DNA of 64,000 nucleotides from Dermanyssus gallinae (GCA_003439945.1 QVRM01005971.1:1-64000); one strand, 5' to 3'; positions 46,746 to 58,343 are shown, counted from the first letter of the stretch. Program-made: numbers and translations. The notes: generated from the letters alone by a model not told the origin.

Positions 46746-46938
46746 ACGTGGCACATCGTGAAAGTGTCACATCGTGGCACCTTGTGAAACATGAATCAAC
46801 TGTCTACCAATTTTATGTTGAAATATAATAAAAAAATGCAAGCCCCCCTGAGGCAATTCAGGGCAGCTAAGATAAAGACGCCACTATTCAACCCCCCCCA
46901 TAATTTTTTAAAGTATTATTTGCGCAGTTATTAGTTGA

Positions 46939-47001
46939 GTGTGGGAATGGGAACATGACTGGCTTTTAGTGGGTTGAAGTCCCACACTACCGGCCCACAT
47001 T
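46939..47001 (-). repeat. dispersed repeat, copy 3 of 3
   Basis: Reverse-orientation copy of 41384-41450: AGTGGGTTGAAGTCCCACAC followed by TACCGGCCCAC. It lies just beyond the 3' end of the R1-like LINE. Confidence 0.75.
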
Positions 47002-48805
47002 TGCAACTAAATTTTCCTGCCGTAGCGTCCGTGTGTGCAAACCGCATTCGCATCGAGTTAGTCTCCAAAAAAGGTTATTCTTGCCTAGCTCTAAAGGCTT
47101 TTCTAGATCAATTCAATTTTGTGCTTAAAGTGCACAATCACTAAGCCGAGCCTCTGCAAAAACGACTCTATAACTTGGTAAGGTATTGCCGGACGCGCAA
47201 AGAGAATTTGCATGTCACTTTGGCGCCCTGTCCGAACGCATCAACTTCAAAGCCTGACCTTCCCGATTTATGAAACAAAGTATCAAAGACGTGTAACAAC
47301 ATACCAGAAAGGTGTATCGAGGCAAGCACTCGATGTTGACAATGAAAATGTGCCAACTAGATGGCTTTTCTAAAGTTAGGGCAGCTGGGCGACCTGTATA
47401 CGCTAATGTGCTGCTCGAATGTTTGCCACAAGCATAGACGACATGGTTCTAACTAGCACGCCTATTAGAGCTGGCCGATGGTAAAATTATATTTGACACT
47501 TGTGACGCTATTTCCAAATAATTTCTAAATCACGCGTTTAGATATTAGGCAGGTAAGTACTTAAGTAATTATTGGAGGGTTTTCAGGAGAACAGTTCTCC
47601 CCAGCAAACGCGTGCGATATCTCCCTATGATTGCCACTCGAACGTTCCCTGTTTGCGCCCGCCCCTCAACGTTTTCTATTCGTTTCCACTGGTCCAGCAC
47701 TCTCAAATATCTATCGTTGAAGTGGCAGTGCTTCTATTTGTCTGTATCTGTGCCCTTCTAATTCGTCAATTTGAAATGTGCGCTGCTGCTGCTTCCGACG
47801 GGACAGCGATCGCATAATCTGGAGTACGGTGTTATGTCGACTTGAGTGCTTACCATGCTTCATTCTCTACTATACTTAGCAAACTTTCTCTCACCATATT
47901 GGCTTCTAATGAGGGAACCAAGTAACTAACGATATAACACGAAAGCCGTATCAGCAGTCATATGAATGTTATATATATATATATATATATCGTCGACGGA
48001 TGCGTTAAAGTGATAAATACAATATTTAAAAAGTATATTTATATTACAGTTTTAAATGTAGGGCTGTAATTTTTACACGGTAAAGAAATTGCACTGTAAA
48101 GAAAATAAGTAAGAACGCTATTCTAGTTTCAACCCCAGGCAAAGACGTGTAGTTCGTGGAAGCGCTGCACTTATGAGATTGGACAACTTATCGCACGATA
48201 TGCTGTACATGGCTTCTCTGAGATCTGTACTCGAGAGAATTTCCATGAAATTTCCTTGTTATGCTTGTGCAAACTTTGCGAGCGACAGTGTGACTTACAT
48301 CAACTCTAACAATGCGATAGGGCAGTTGCGTTGACTTGACTTTTGGTACCGTGATAGATATACGTATATGTAAATATGTGCTTTCTTTGTACGCGTAATT
48401 TTGTAAACCAAACATCGGTTAATAAAGCTAAGTACAGTCCTACTTTAGTTTCGGTAGATAATTAGGTTTATGCTATTTGTGGAAGAACCTACAGATCAAG
48501 TATATGTACTATAATGCGTGACCTCGTTCACCTGTTCGACCTTTAGGGCAAATCAATTTCTGTGCAATAGTACAATAAAGAAAATATGCCGCACGCGCTG
48601 AACTCAATATGTCTTACATCGCTGTCCTTAACATCCTGTACTCAAATTATTAAAAATAAAATTGTTAGCTCATTTGGAGGGCTCTGAACATTTGCCTACG
48701 TTCATTGTCGGCGCTGTTTGGTGAATCTAAAATCATGTTTGTTCAGCTCAAGTTTATTTTACTCAAACTGAGAATAATATACACTCTATAAGATTGTCCT
48801 ATATA
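47002..48805. other. no confident gene
   Basis: An 81-codon plus-strand frame at 47572-47817 has a hydrophobic segment (VEVAVLLFVCICALLI), but no known family and no clear splice pair. A short TA run lies at 47970-47990. Nothing else recognised. Confidence 0.4.
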
Positions 48806-49222
48806 TAGAGAGGCGACAAACTTGTTCGACGCCGTTTTGACACTCAAACTTCCAAGGAAACGGCCAGGCGGGAGAGGTTTGAGCGGGTCTCTCGGGAGAG
48901 TGGTTGAGACGAGGAGCCGAGGGAGAGGGAGGGGGTGGGGAGCAGCAAGGCCCTCATGTTCTCGACGCACCCTCACAGGACGGACTACAAAATGGCATCC
49001 CCCTATCCAGCCGCAGGTAGACATGCGCGATGATAGTCAGGGATAGAGCTGATTGAAGGAGAACGGTAGAGACGCCTCTCCCACGGCTTCGAAGTAATGC
49101 CAAAGTAATACCGAGCCTGGGGCGTGGGGAGGAATCCGGGTTTAGTGGGTTTGCGAGTCTCACACGAGCCACGCAGGCTGCTAGTGGCGCATGTGCAACA
49201 TGCATTCCCAAAACCTCCCAGA
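48806..49222 (+). mobile_element. R1-like LINE 3' end (C-terminus + 3' UTR, poly-A)
   Basis: TNLFDAVLTLKLPRKRPGG is the last part of the R1-type ORF2 and matches the inverted copy at 50212-51450 (TNLFDAILTLKTAKKTARRE). RRTLTGRTTKW follows, then the 3' UTR with GCCAAAGTAATACCGAGCCT and GGAATCCGGGTTTAGTGGGT. It ends CCTCCCAG plus eight A at about 49217. It is a short 5'-truncated copy; the same 3' UTR recurs at 57366-57537. Confidence 0.85.
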
Positions 49223-50211
49223 AAAAAAATGTATCTTCTTCACGCTTCCGGCGAGAGAAGTAGTGCAACGACCTATGCTCTCCTCTCCGCAGACAAAATC
49301 GGCACAATTGGTACTCTTCGTGAAAGGCGGCGTTTGAACGTACCAGGCATATTAAGCATACCATTGTCTATGTACCTGGTGTAAACGTGGCGACTGTCAC
49401 ATGCAAGATCAGACCAAAGATGCAAGGCATTGAATACATCCAAACCGCCGACCTGGTCTGGCCTGTTCGACTTTAGCTTCTCGCTCCGAAATAAAACATT
49501 CATAAAGAATTGTACGCTGCATTTTCAGTTTTAGCCGAATTGTTTCAGAGTAGCTAGTGGACGCCTGACAAGAGATACACAAAGCGACACCTTGCTCGAA
49601 TAAACAAACAAAGCACTCGCTTCATATTTAATAAAAACGCTCTCAAGCTGGTTTAAATTGACCAGGTGAGGTGGTTCCATACCCCGTTGAGGCCATATAT
49701 CAGCCCAGGAGAAATCTTTAGCACAAAGAGCCTCACTGCTGTGAAAAAGAACAGTTTTCACACAGTGTCTACTTCATCGTAAAGAACGACAAGAGCCGAA
49801 TAGACAATTTGCAAAAAATCTTCTTTAATGTGCGCTACGCAACCACCCGCCTTCTTTCTATAATTACAATAAAAAAATTAACACGGGTTTCCTTTAAGAA
49901 AAGGAGTGACTGGATCAAATTCTCACAGTATACCCAATCGGGTCTGGAATTCTGTATTTTTGGGAATGCTCGTAGTACCTGGAACATCTCCTCCATCCGA
50001 AAAGGCGGTCTCAATTTGTGCTGTTCCAGTATAGGCGGATACTGTACAATTGGGGGCAAGGCCGCAGCGCCTCTATGGAATACAAAATTAGTTAGGTGAC
50101 TCTCTATTTTAAAACGGTAGGTAAAACGGCGGGTATATGTTTCTGTAAGACAAATTTATGTATAGTCTTTACGCGCGTTCGTTCGTAGTAGACTAATAAT
50201 TCCCCTCACCT
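49223..50211. other. spacer between inverted R1 ends, no gene
   Basis: Open frames at 49273-49503 (-) and 49809-50099 (+) are not recognised. The middle (49543-49800) is a dispersed repeat shared with 17944-18200. Confidence 0.45.
49543..49800 (-). repeat. dispersed repeat, partner 17944-18200
   Basis: Shares TTGTTTCAG...GTGGAC.GCCTGA and about 250 following bases with 17944-18200, in the same orientation. The element type is unknown. Confidence 0.7.
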
Positions 50212-51450
50212 CTTTTTTTGCTTTTTTTCATCTTGGAGGTTTCGAGAGTGCGTAGTGCATTTGCGTCACTAACAGCCTGCTCACAGACCCACTAAACCCG
50301 GATTCCTCCCCACCACCTCCGATTCGGCACTACTTTGGCATTACTTCGAAGCCGTGGGTAAGGCGTCTCTGCCTTTCTCCTTTACTCAGCTCTATCCCCC
50401 TCTATGACCCCGCATGTTTACCTGCGGTTAGATGGAGGTTACTGCCATTTTGTAAACCGTCCTGTGAGGATGCGTCGTGACCATGAGGGCCCGGTTGCTC
50501 CCCCCTTCCTCGGCGTTTCGTCTCGACCACTTCCCCGGGAGACCCGCTCAAGCCATTCTCGCCTGGCCGTTTTCTTGGCTGTCTTGAGTGTTAAAATGGC
50601 GTCGAACAAGTTCGTCGCCTCCTTCCATGCCTCAGCTGAAGTCATCATATGGGCGACCAAGTATCTCTAATGGCCCTCTTAATCCTTGACATGTAACTCT
50701 GAACCTGGCCGTGTCGGTGTCTAAGTCGTCCTAGCAGGAAAGTTACTTGTGTCGGCAGTCATACCATACCTGAGGTCCGGTATTAGACTTTTGGTCTAGC
50801 TTCCTGTGGTCACACCAAGCCTTACCTGCACCCATTCCTCACGCCAGGCCGATATTGTAGTACTCATGGCCCTAGTGAGATCCAGATCTTTATATAGATA
50901 TATTTAACTTCTTTCAGCCACTAAGAGGTCCCATGGCAGCATCTTAGCTAGGACCAGGAGAGCTTTGATACGCCTGGCTTATCCAGCGCTCGTTGGGTCG
51001 ACCTTAGTGCGCCCCTATTTTTCGCCGTCCGTAGTGCCATGTCCTCCCCAAATTGGGGCTGCGTATAGCGCCGTCACAGAGGCCCAAGGGCCTTCTTTTT
51101 TCCTCCGCTGACCGTAGGCTTGATCCGCGCCAGGTTCAGGGAGACCTTTTGGGCCTTTTCGGCCACGTACTTTACGTGTGCGGATCCGGTCAGTCCCGTG
51201 TCTACCATGACCTCCTCTTTCTGCCTGTTAGGTACATTGCCTCCATCTCGTCAGGCGCCAGTTTTAAGTGATGGGATTCCATCCACTCGGACACCGCTGA
51301 CAGGGCCTCATTGACGGCGCTCTCAAGGGCTCTCTCGCTCCTGGTTGTGACCATGAGTGCAAAATCGTCAGCATGCGTTAATGTCTCCACCCCATACGGG
51401 AGACTTCGGATCTCAAGCACCCCGTCATAAGCTTTATTCCAGAGCAATTT
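50212..51450 (-). mobile_element. R1-like LINE 3' half, degenerate
   Basis: On the minus strand from 51447: LWNKAYDGVLEIRSLPYGVE, HADDFALMVTTRSERALESA, VNEALSAVSEWMESHHLKLA and LTGRKR, the R1-type RT with HADD in place of YADD. Broken thumb sequence follows, then MMTSAEAWKEATNLFDAILT and RRILTGRFTKWQ at the C-terminus. It ends in the 3' UTR shared with 48806-49222 and a poly-A (T runs at 50213-50230 on the plus strand). The C-terminal zinc knuckle is not readable. It is truncated and inactive. Confidence 0.85.
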
Positions 51451-51469
51451 TCCTCACCTGGAGCAGTAC

Positions 51470-52031
51470 TTTGCCTTTATCCCCGTTGGCTTCGTTATCA
51501 ATTCTAGCATTGAAGTTACCGCCGGCAGTAGTTGGCATAGTTAGGGCATTTCTAAAAGTCCAAAGCTTAGTGTATCAGCAACGTTAGCGCAATCGAAGCT
51601 TGGTGGGAAATAGAATACAGCAAAGTTTGCCCACCCAGCGGAGAGTAACATGCAAAACTCATCTTTTCTGACGCATTGCATCGGTGGCAAACTTTATGCA
51701 GGTAGATAGATAACCCACCCGCAGGTCTTCCTCGACCTTCCGCGAGAATACCAGCCAACTGGTGAAACCCGCACCTATTATTGAACTACAGTTCGTCCTG
51801 CTGAAATGCCTTCGTGAGGAGTGCAATGTCAACCAACTTAAACATGTAATCGCTTGTAAGGTCTATTCTACGTCCCCTTATTCCCTCACAATTTAAGAGA
51901 AGCAGTTGTAGAATTATGCTTGCAGTTCTAGAATTAGGTAGACCCTCAGGGGGCCGTAGACCACCAGGCGCGATGAAATTCTCCTTAACTATCCTCTCGT
52001 AGGGAAAGACCCCGAACCAGCGGCAGAACAA
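51470..52031 (-). mobile_element. LINE endonuclease fragment
   Basis: On the minus strand: LLLNCEGIRGRRIDLTSDYM and VDIALLTKAFQQDEL are the start of an AP-type endonuclease (N..G.R........D.allTEaf). SWLVFSRKVEEDLRVGYLST follows in other frames, and later GGNFNARIDNEANGDKG, where GNFN stands for GDFN. It abuts the R1-like RT at 51447 on the same strand and may be the 5' part of the same element with a deletion. The GNFNARI style differs from R1, so a separate LINE is equally possible. Confidence 0.6.
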
Positions 52032-53915
52032 GCTTGCCTTCGGCTACAGTTTATTTTGGCAACAGTTTGCTTTAACGCTGTTACGCAGCATCACACAAAA
52101 CAGGAACATGGCCATGCGCACGCGAGTGACTTCACAACCGGTTTCACAGTTGCGCGATCGCTTTTGTCGGCCTCTCTAGCAGATCCCCTCGCTCTTACGG
52201 GTGACTTAACCGTCTTAGTGACTTGATACCGCCTTCTCCGCTCTCTGCTAGCTGTACAAATTTTTGTCGGACGGGACGTCCGCCGTACCGCCGTTGTTCT
52301 CCACTCTAAATTTGCCATTTAGCGGCGCGACATTCAAGCACCCTGTGTTTGAGGCAAACTGCAAATCTGCATGATTGCCCCCGATTCTGGCAACCCGTTT
52401 CTACAGTTCCGCCAGTGCGCTAATCACAGTTTTACAAAGTTCAACTGTAGTTCATTTAGTCGGCCGCTCCCTCGCTAGTCCCGTTAGTCATGTAAGACAC
52501 AGCTTCCACGCGGGCACGGGGGTTACAACAACCCCCGTGGAACACGTTTGAGCAGCCTTGGCTGCAAATCACTAGTTGTTCACTCGCACTTAGCGCGAGC
52601 GAACACTTTGAACATGCGAGCATCACAACTGCTAGCAGACAACATTTTTGTCCACAAGTTTAATCATTAGGCTCAGCCAATGAGTGTACGCACTCGACAC
52701 TCAACTTTGTCAGCAGTGCCGGTTAACGAAGTTGACGGGCCAGTTGTATCGAGCTGCAATGTCTTGAGTATCTATCTAGTGTGCAGGACAATTGACCGAT
52801 TGCAGAAGAGAGACCCTGCGAAGTGGTGACAAAAGTTGCTTCAGCATGGGTCAATGCGTTGCCGCTGGCTATTCGGTGGCTACTCTAGACGTGACAGCGG
52901 CTGTAGCAGAAGAAACATAGAGAGCGAAAATCTTACGTTACTTGACCGAAGAACTAGAAAGTTTACTCAGAGACACAAACAGTGATCAGTCAGGTGCCGC
53001 CGAAAACAGGATAACTGCTTTTGTACAATGTACGTATACACATTAAATACCTTTTAAAAAAACGTCCCATATATACATAAATATAACAGTAAAAACAGGA
53101 AAACTAGTTCTATACAATGGCGATGTACTAATGTTACATAAATAAATTAAAGAATTCGTATACAAAATATGCTAGTCATTTAACGTTATGCTTGTCATAG
53201 ACGTCATTCGCAACTTCGTTTTTCGGGAACTGAGCATAGCGTTTTGTTATCCGCAGAAACTGAGGTAATATAGACATGAAACGTGAACAACTACCCGAGA
53301 CGATACAATCGCGCGCAATACTAAACGATTTTTCTAGCAAATAGAAGTATTCCGTTGCCATTACTAGAAGATTAAGAAAGCGAAGTTGCACTTCTCCAAA
53401 AATACATTGCTGTTCATCTGTTTTTCTCTCCAATATCGAGCGTACGTCGGTTCACTATTATAGTTTTGAAACGCACGAGCCGCTTTGAGAGTCATGTAGG
53501 TGTTCGCTGGTAGAAATACCTATACTCTATGATGTGACAAAGAAACGCAGTGGAATTTTTTCTCTACAAAGCAGTATTTAATGAAACTGCACGCCAATAT
53601 TTACACATAACGTAAGTGCTTGTCTTTATTTTTCTGAAGTACGAGCCCGCCCTGTGTCTACGAACGTTATGGCCAATCAAAGCGGAAAAATGCCCGGCGA
53701 TGTTTGTGCGACGAGTCACGGACTCGATCTTGGCAACACGTCTGACTAAGTTGCCGCTCTCTGTTCTGGTTACGGTGGCGGTAGCAGTAAAACTAAGTAT
53801 ATAAATTTACTTCTAAAGGTGGTTAGAAACAACTCGATAATTCATAGATTGTACGGCAGGTATTTGCAATTCTACGTATCTTTAAATCTGCAGGGTTTAA
53901 AGGGAATAATGACAT

Positions 53916-53918
<3 letters not shown>
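52032..53918. other. no confident gene
   Basis: A plus-strand frame from ATG at 52846 (MGQCVAAGYSVATLDVTAAV) reads to TAA at 53044-53046 with one internal TAG near 52918; the second half (RYLTEELESLLRDTNSDQSG) looks coding. It is unrecognised. Other open frames (53176-53433 -, 53616-53804 +) are also unrecognised. Confidence 0.35.

Positions 53919-53977
<59 letters not shown>
53919..53977. repeat. (TA)n microsatellite
   Basis: About 59 bases of TA. Confidence 0.95.
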
Positions 53978-53981
<4 letters not shown>

Positions 53982-54583
53982 TATATTTATATTTATTGTT
54001 TCCTTCGCAGAATGTGCGTGAAATTACTCAAGTCATTTTAGCAATGCCGCTTTAATAAAAAGTGACCGATTACTGCGTTATACCGTCCACTTAGAGGTAT
54101 GGTTCAGGAAGAGGCCTTGCAACTTTGGCAATTGCGGTCATTCCTACCCCACGATAAGGTTACCCACCATGATACGCACTATCTAGCAGCTTTCTGGTCG
54201 TATGTATTTCGGTACGCTCAATTTGTTCATATTTAAAGCCCTAATCTGAGTTTGGCGTCGATCGTTAAACCTCACGTCATTTTGCTTTTGTAAAGTTTAG
54301 TTGTCAATTAATGTAAATGATCGAATAAGTTGCAACGATAGCCTCACATAACGACACCCTACTGAAATTCTGAAATTAGTACCGGAAGAGCTGAAGCTAC
54401 TGCCAACCACTAAGTAGTAAACAAAGAGCTATACTCGTCGCTTAAGGTATTGGTTACTTAAAAATGAGGGTACAGATGTACAGTGTTTGATCATGTACAC
54501 CTGCATGATATTGCATGGTTTTGTATCTTGAGCAACGCCTCTAATCGTTGCTCATAATTAGGACTAGTAACTATATATATATA

Positions 54584-55862
54584 TTAGGTAAGTCAAACAG
54601 TTCGTCGGCTTTTTTACCCGATTTTAAAGAGCCTTATTTATGCAGACAACAGTATTTTTATTCAATGATATATTGACCGTTTTGTTCGATAAGCTTCGCC
54701 CATCGCCTCGGTAGATCCATGATTCCTTTCTCCCAGAACGTCTTGTCCTTCTCGTCGAAATACTGAGTGAGGTGATTTTTTATAGCCTCCAATGATTCAA
54801 ATGTTGTGCCATCAAGGGAGTTCTGGAGAGACCTGAACAAGTGATAATCAGATGGTGCGAGGTCGGGACTATAAGCTGGGTGCGGCAACACATCTCAGTC
54901 AAACTCTGCCAATTTTTGCCGGGTGGCCAAACTTTGTGTGGTGTCGCCTTATCATGTTGAAAAGTGACGCCCCACCTGTTTGACAATTCCGGGCGCTTCG
55001 TTGCTACTGCAGCCTTCAAATCTTCGAGTTGTCTGCATTAGACGACGGAGTTGATCGTCTGACCCATTGGAAGCATCTCAAAATACACGACGCCCCTACA
55101 GTCCCACCAGCAGCACAGCATAACCTTCTTCAAATGAATTTTGGGTTTAGGGATAGCTGCGGCCTGAGAACCTCTGGGGACCCAACTTCTTTTCTGTGTT
55201 ACGTTTCTGTAGAGTATCCATTTTTCATCGCCGGCTATCAATCTCCTCAGAAATGGCTCATTCGAGTTCTTCCGGAAGAGTGCGTGACAGGTATCGACTC
55301 GCCCTTCAAGCTGCCTATCATTGAGGTCGTGTGGTAGCCAGATATTCCGCTTGCACGAGAAACCTGCATCATGGAGGCGATTCCAAACGGTTCCGTGGGA
55401 GACTCCCGTTACATCTTCAATTTATTTTATGGTCAAACCTGGGTTCGAAGTAACCAGGCTTATGACTTCGTCGGTCTCCACAACATTGGGTCGTCCTGAC
55501 CTCGGTTCATCTTCGAGATTGAAGTTTCCAGCTTTGAAACGGGCGAATCGCTTTTCGACTGTGGATTTGTGTACTGCGTTTTCGCCGTAGACTGCACATA
55601 TCCTCCGGGTTGTTTACGCTGCACTTATGCCTTCACGGTAGGAAAACAACATAATGTGTCGGAAATGCGTATTTTTGTCCTCCATTGCAAACAGCTGCCA
55701 ATTCCGCAAACGATACGGTAAAGTTGGAACCGGTATACCGTCGCGCCGCCACGGGTCTGCTCCTGAATGTAAACACCCAGCCGCACTCTCAGGCGGCCCT
55801 GCTGCAGAGCGCGGGAATTTCAAAAATGTGGTCCCAGAAAGCCGACGAACTTTGTGACTTAC

Positions 55863-55866
<4 letters not shown>
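54584..55866 (-). mobile_element. mariner element with both ends, broken gene
   Basis: The ends are TTAGGTAAGTCAAACAGTTC and, reversed on the right, TTAGGTAAGTCACAAAGTTC, both followed by GTCGGC. (TA)n lies on the outside. The transposase on the minus strand begins MEDKNTHFRHIMLFSYREGI near 55683. It is split by stops and at least one frameshift. Seen in order are GRPNVVETDEVISLVT, VTGVSHGTVWNRLHDAGF, LIAGDEKWILYRNVTQK (first Asp), WWDCRGVVYFEMLPMGQTIN, FQHDKATPHKV (second Asp) and, in another frame, AYSPDLAPSDYHLF (third Asp). It ends LIEQNGQYIIE. It is a dead full-length element of a different mariner lineage from 32279. Confidence 0.93.

Positions 55867-55895
<29 letters not shown>
55867..55895. 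repeat. (TA)n microsatellite
   Basis: TA run abutting the right end of the mariner at 54584-55866. Confidence 0.9.
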
Positions 55896-55898
<3 letters not shown>

Positions 55899-55899
55899 A

Positions 55900-56280
55900 T
55901 CAGCCTTATATTGGTTAGTACGCATAGCGAAACACTGTCATGCACCACGGTCCGGGATCTATCCATTTTGTTGTGCAGCGCTTCAGAATCTTCTGACGAC
56001 ATTCAAAGCGTTTCCTTTAGGACGCCTAGTGAATTTGGCCGTTCTGAGGACCGATTTGTACACGTCATTTTTGTGAATGAAGTTAATGCGTAGCCATGCT
56101 CAACTTTCAAGGACAGATAACTGACAATTACATAGATGCAAGTATTAGGTTCGCTCACTTAGATATGTTTGCCTATATTTTCAGATAAATCTGGTATTCC
56201 TGACAAATATAATTCGCGTCATCGTGTCCCGAACGCAACGAAACAGTGATGAAAATAAGCAGTTCAGGTAAGCCGTAGAC
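55900..56280. other. no recognisable gene
   Basis: Short frames without known motifs. Confidence 0.5.
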
Positions 56281-56284
56281 ATAT

Positions 56285-57740
56285 GTTATATATGCTTCTG
56301 GCATATTGGTATTATACATTTAGGCACAAACATTATTTGGCTTCTGCGATGGTTCGGCTTTACTTCAAAGAAATGATCAATAACACTTGTGCCCATCAGT
56401 TGAGCTAAAAGCTGTCTATAATTTTTCCTCAGTGTTTCCATTAAGAGCGGTAATACAACGTCGTTCGTTTTGAGGTCACATTTTCTGTGGTGTCTCCTTA
56501 AAAACCTCCATTGTACATCTTCAATCATACCTATGTATTTACACAAATATGGATGCCATACGGGTCAACAGTTGAGATGCAACGATCGATTTGCACAAAC
56601 AAAGCTACACCGTAGACTCCTTGACAGTAAAACAGCAGAACAACATATTTACATGCATGTATGGATGCTGCTTTGGCTAGTTCTTGGATATGTGCGGAGA
56701 AGGTGAGGTCCGCCGAGATTAATAGTCCAAGAACCTGCATCACGTTGACCGTTGGCAGCGTTGAGTAAGTAGTTTAGGTCGGAGGAGCCGTGTTTCACAA
56801 CGACACATTTGTGAACGGAGAGCTGCTGCATACCATTGTCAACGCATTACCGGCTGACACCGTCCACCGCGGACGGTCCACTGCTGTGTGTGCCGATGAG
56901 AAAACGAGCGCACTATATATTGTAAGATCGTCTGCGTACAAAATATATTTAACAGTCGATGGCATCTAGAGTTTCATATCTAGTTATTATGTACACAAGC
57001 GGAGAAACACAGCTACCCTGCGGCAGGCCAGAAGGCGCTGGGCGCAGGCTGCTCAAGGCGTCTCTTGACTTGACTCGGAAAGTCCAGTTGCGCAAAACTT
57101 TGCAAACCAGTTGCAGGTCTGCGGAGGGACCTTGAACGCCCTTAATTTATTAACTAGAATATTGTGAGCGATTCCGTTGAACGCTGATCAAAATAAATAC
57201 AATGGGAAGGCCTGTTGGCGTTTATGTATAACGCTCAGTCGTGCTTCATCTCTAACAGTTGCGTACACGTAGATCACCGAGGCACAAAACCATATTGCGC
57301 CGCATCGAATAATTTGTTTACAGAAATTTAATTGGCGAAGTGAGCTCTGACTAGAGCTCTCTCAACGGTTCTCCCACGGTTTCGATGTAATGCCAAAGTA
57401 ATACCGAGCCTGGGGGGTGGGGAGGAATCCGGGTTTAGTGGGTTTGCGAGTCTCACACTAGTCACGCAGGCTGCTAGTGGCGCATGTGCATCATGCATTA
57501 CCGAAACCTCCCAGAACAAAAAAAAAAAAAAAAAAAAAGAGCTCTCTCAAAAACTGTGCAGAAAAGGGAGCACGGCGATATTGGACGATAATTCTCGACG
57601 CGTTTCTTGTACCCCTTCTTATGGATCGGGGTCACAATGTTTTGCTTGAAAAACGTAGGGATTTTGCAGTCATAATACAAACGCTCGAAAATCAGCTTTA
57701 AAGGCTTCGCTAAAGGGCAGTTTTTTTTCTATATAGGCGG
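56285..57740 (-). mobile_element. CR1/jockey-like LINE RT (copy B), split by an R1 tail
   Basis: On the minus strand from about 57690: FFKQNIVTPIHKKGYKKRVE, NYRPISPCSLFCTVFERAL, then an insertion at 57366-57537. It resumes with LFDAAQYGFVPR, STCTQLLEMKHD, VPPQTCNWFAKFCATGLSES, GLPQGSCVSPLVYII across frames, and ILYADDLTIY (active site, near 56920-56945). LSVHKCVVVKHGSSDLNYLL, VLGLLISADLTFSAHIQELA and KYIGMIEDVQWRFLRRHHRK follow, the last as in IE.VQRRFLRR of CR1-like elements. Stops and frameshifts are frequent. It pairs with the shorter copy at 28225-28870. Confidence 0.88.
57366..57537 (+). mobile_element. 5'-truncated R1 3' UTR with poly-A and 13-bp duplication
   Basis: The insert is the same 3' UTR as at 49070-49217, from CGGTTCTCCCACGGTTTCGA to CCTCCCAGAAC plus a run of about 20 A. 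AGAGCTCTCTCAA flanks it at 57353-57365 and 57538-57550, a target duplication. Removing it restores the LINE reading CTVFERALV on the minus strand, parallel to CTVFERFLV in copy A. Confidence 0.95.
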
Positions 57741-57744
57741 GATG

Positions 57745-58107
57745 CCTTCAGATGGAAGGAATGAGGCTGCATTTGGGCTTTAAACACAGCAATTGCAAGT
57801 AAATGTCACATTCGTAGAATTCGATTGGTAAATCGCGGAAAATTATCGAAACAAGAACCGTTTGTCGTGGGAGATGCGCTGGTTACTGAAGCAGGGTTGA
57901 ACAAAGACGGTGGTTCAATTCATCATTTCAATTTAACACATTGTACCGTTTAAACAAACAATTTAATCACATATTTGCCTCAGAACTAAAAATGTTTTAA
58001 TTAATTTAGTGGGCCGTACTGAATTTAGATCTTGTATGAGAGTAAAGTTTGAAACTATTCGAGCATTATGCGAGTTATCCTGCCTGCTCTCTCTTATGCG
58101 TGCAACA

Positions 58108-58142
<35 letters not shown>

Positions 58143-58340
58143 ACTAGCTGACTCGTCCGGAGAAGATGGAGCGAAGTGCATCACCTTGATCCACTCTTGA
58201 AGGATGCAATAACCGTGATCAAGAGCTTGTCGCTGCCTCCGGTTTTCTTCGAAAGAAACTTCTTGTGCTTTTTCAACGGGTGAGAAGGACTTGTAGCTAT
58301 CAGCTTGGAAACCGGGAAAATTGGGAGTGTTCTTCGGGAT
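57745..58340. other. no recognisable gene
   Basis: Contains (TA)n at 58109-58138 and the repeat at 57936. No coding motif recognised. Confidence 0.5.
57936..57998 (+). repeat. dispersed repeat, partner 60648-60705
   Basis: TTTAAAC.AAC..TTTAA.CACATATTTG then AGA.CTAAAA.TGTTTT occurs in both places. Similarity may extend upstream. Type unknown. Confidence 0.6.
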
Positions 58341-58343
58341 AGT

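Noticed and set aside
47572..47817. Hydrophobic frame (VEVAVLLFVCICALLI) considered as receptor TM5 or TM6.
   Set aside because: It shows no class B TM5/TM6 residues and no phase-0 acceptor next to a suitable start; it also ends in a stop.
49809..50099. 96-codon plus-strand frame between the inverted R1 ends.
   Set aside because: No known motif and partly repeat-derived; not supported as a gene.
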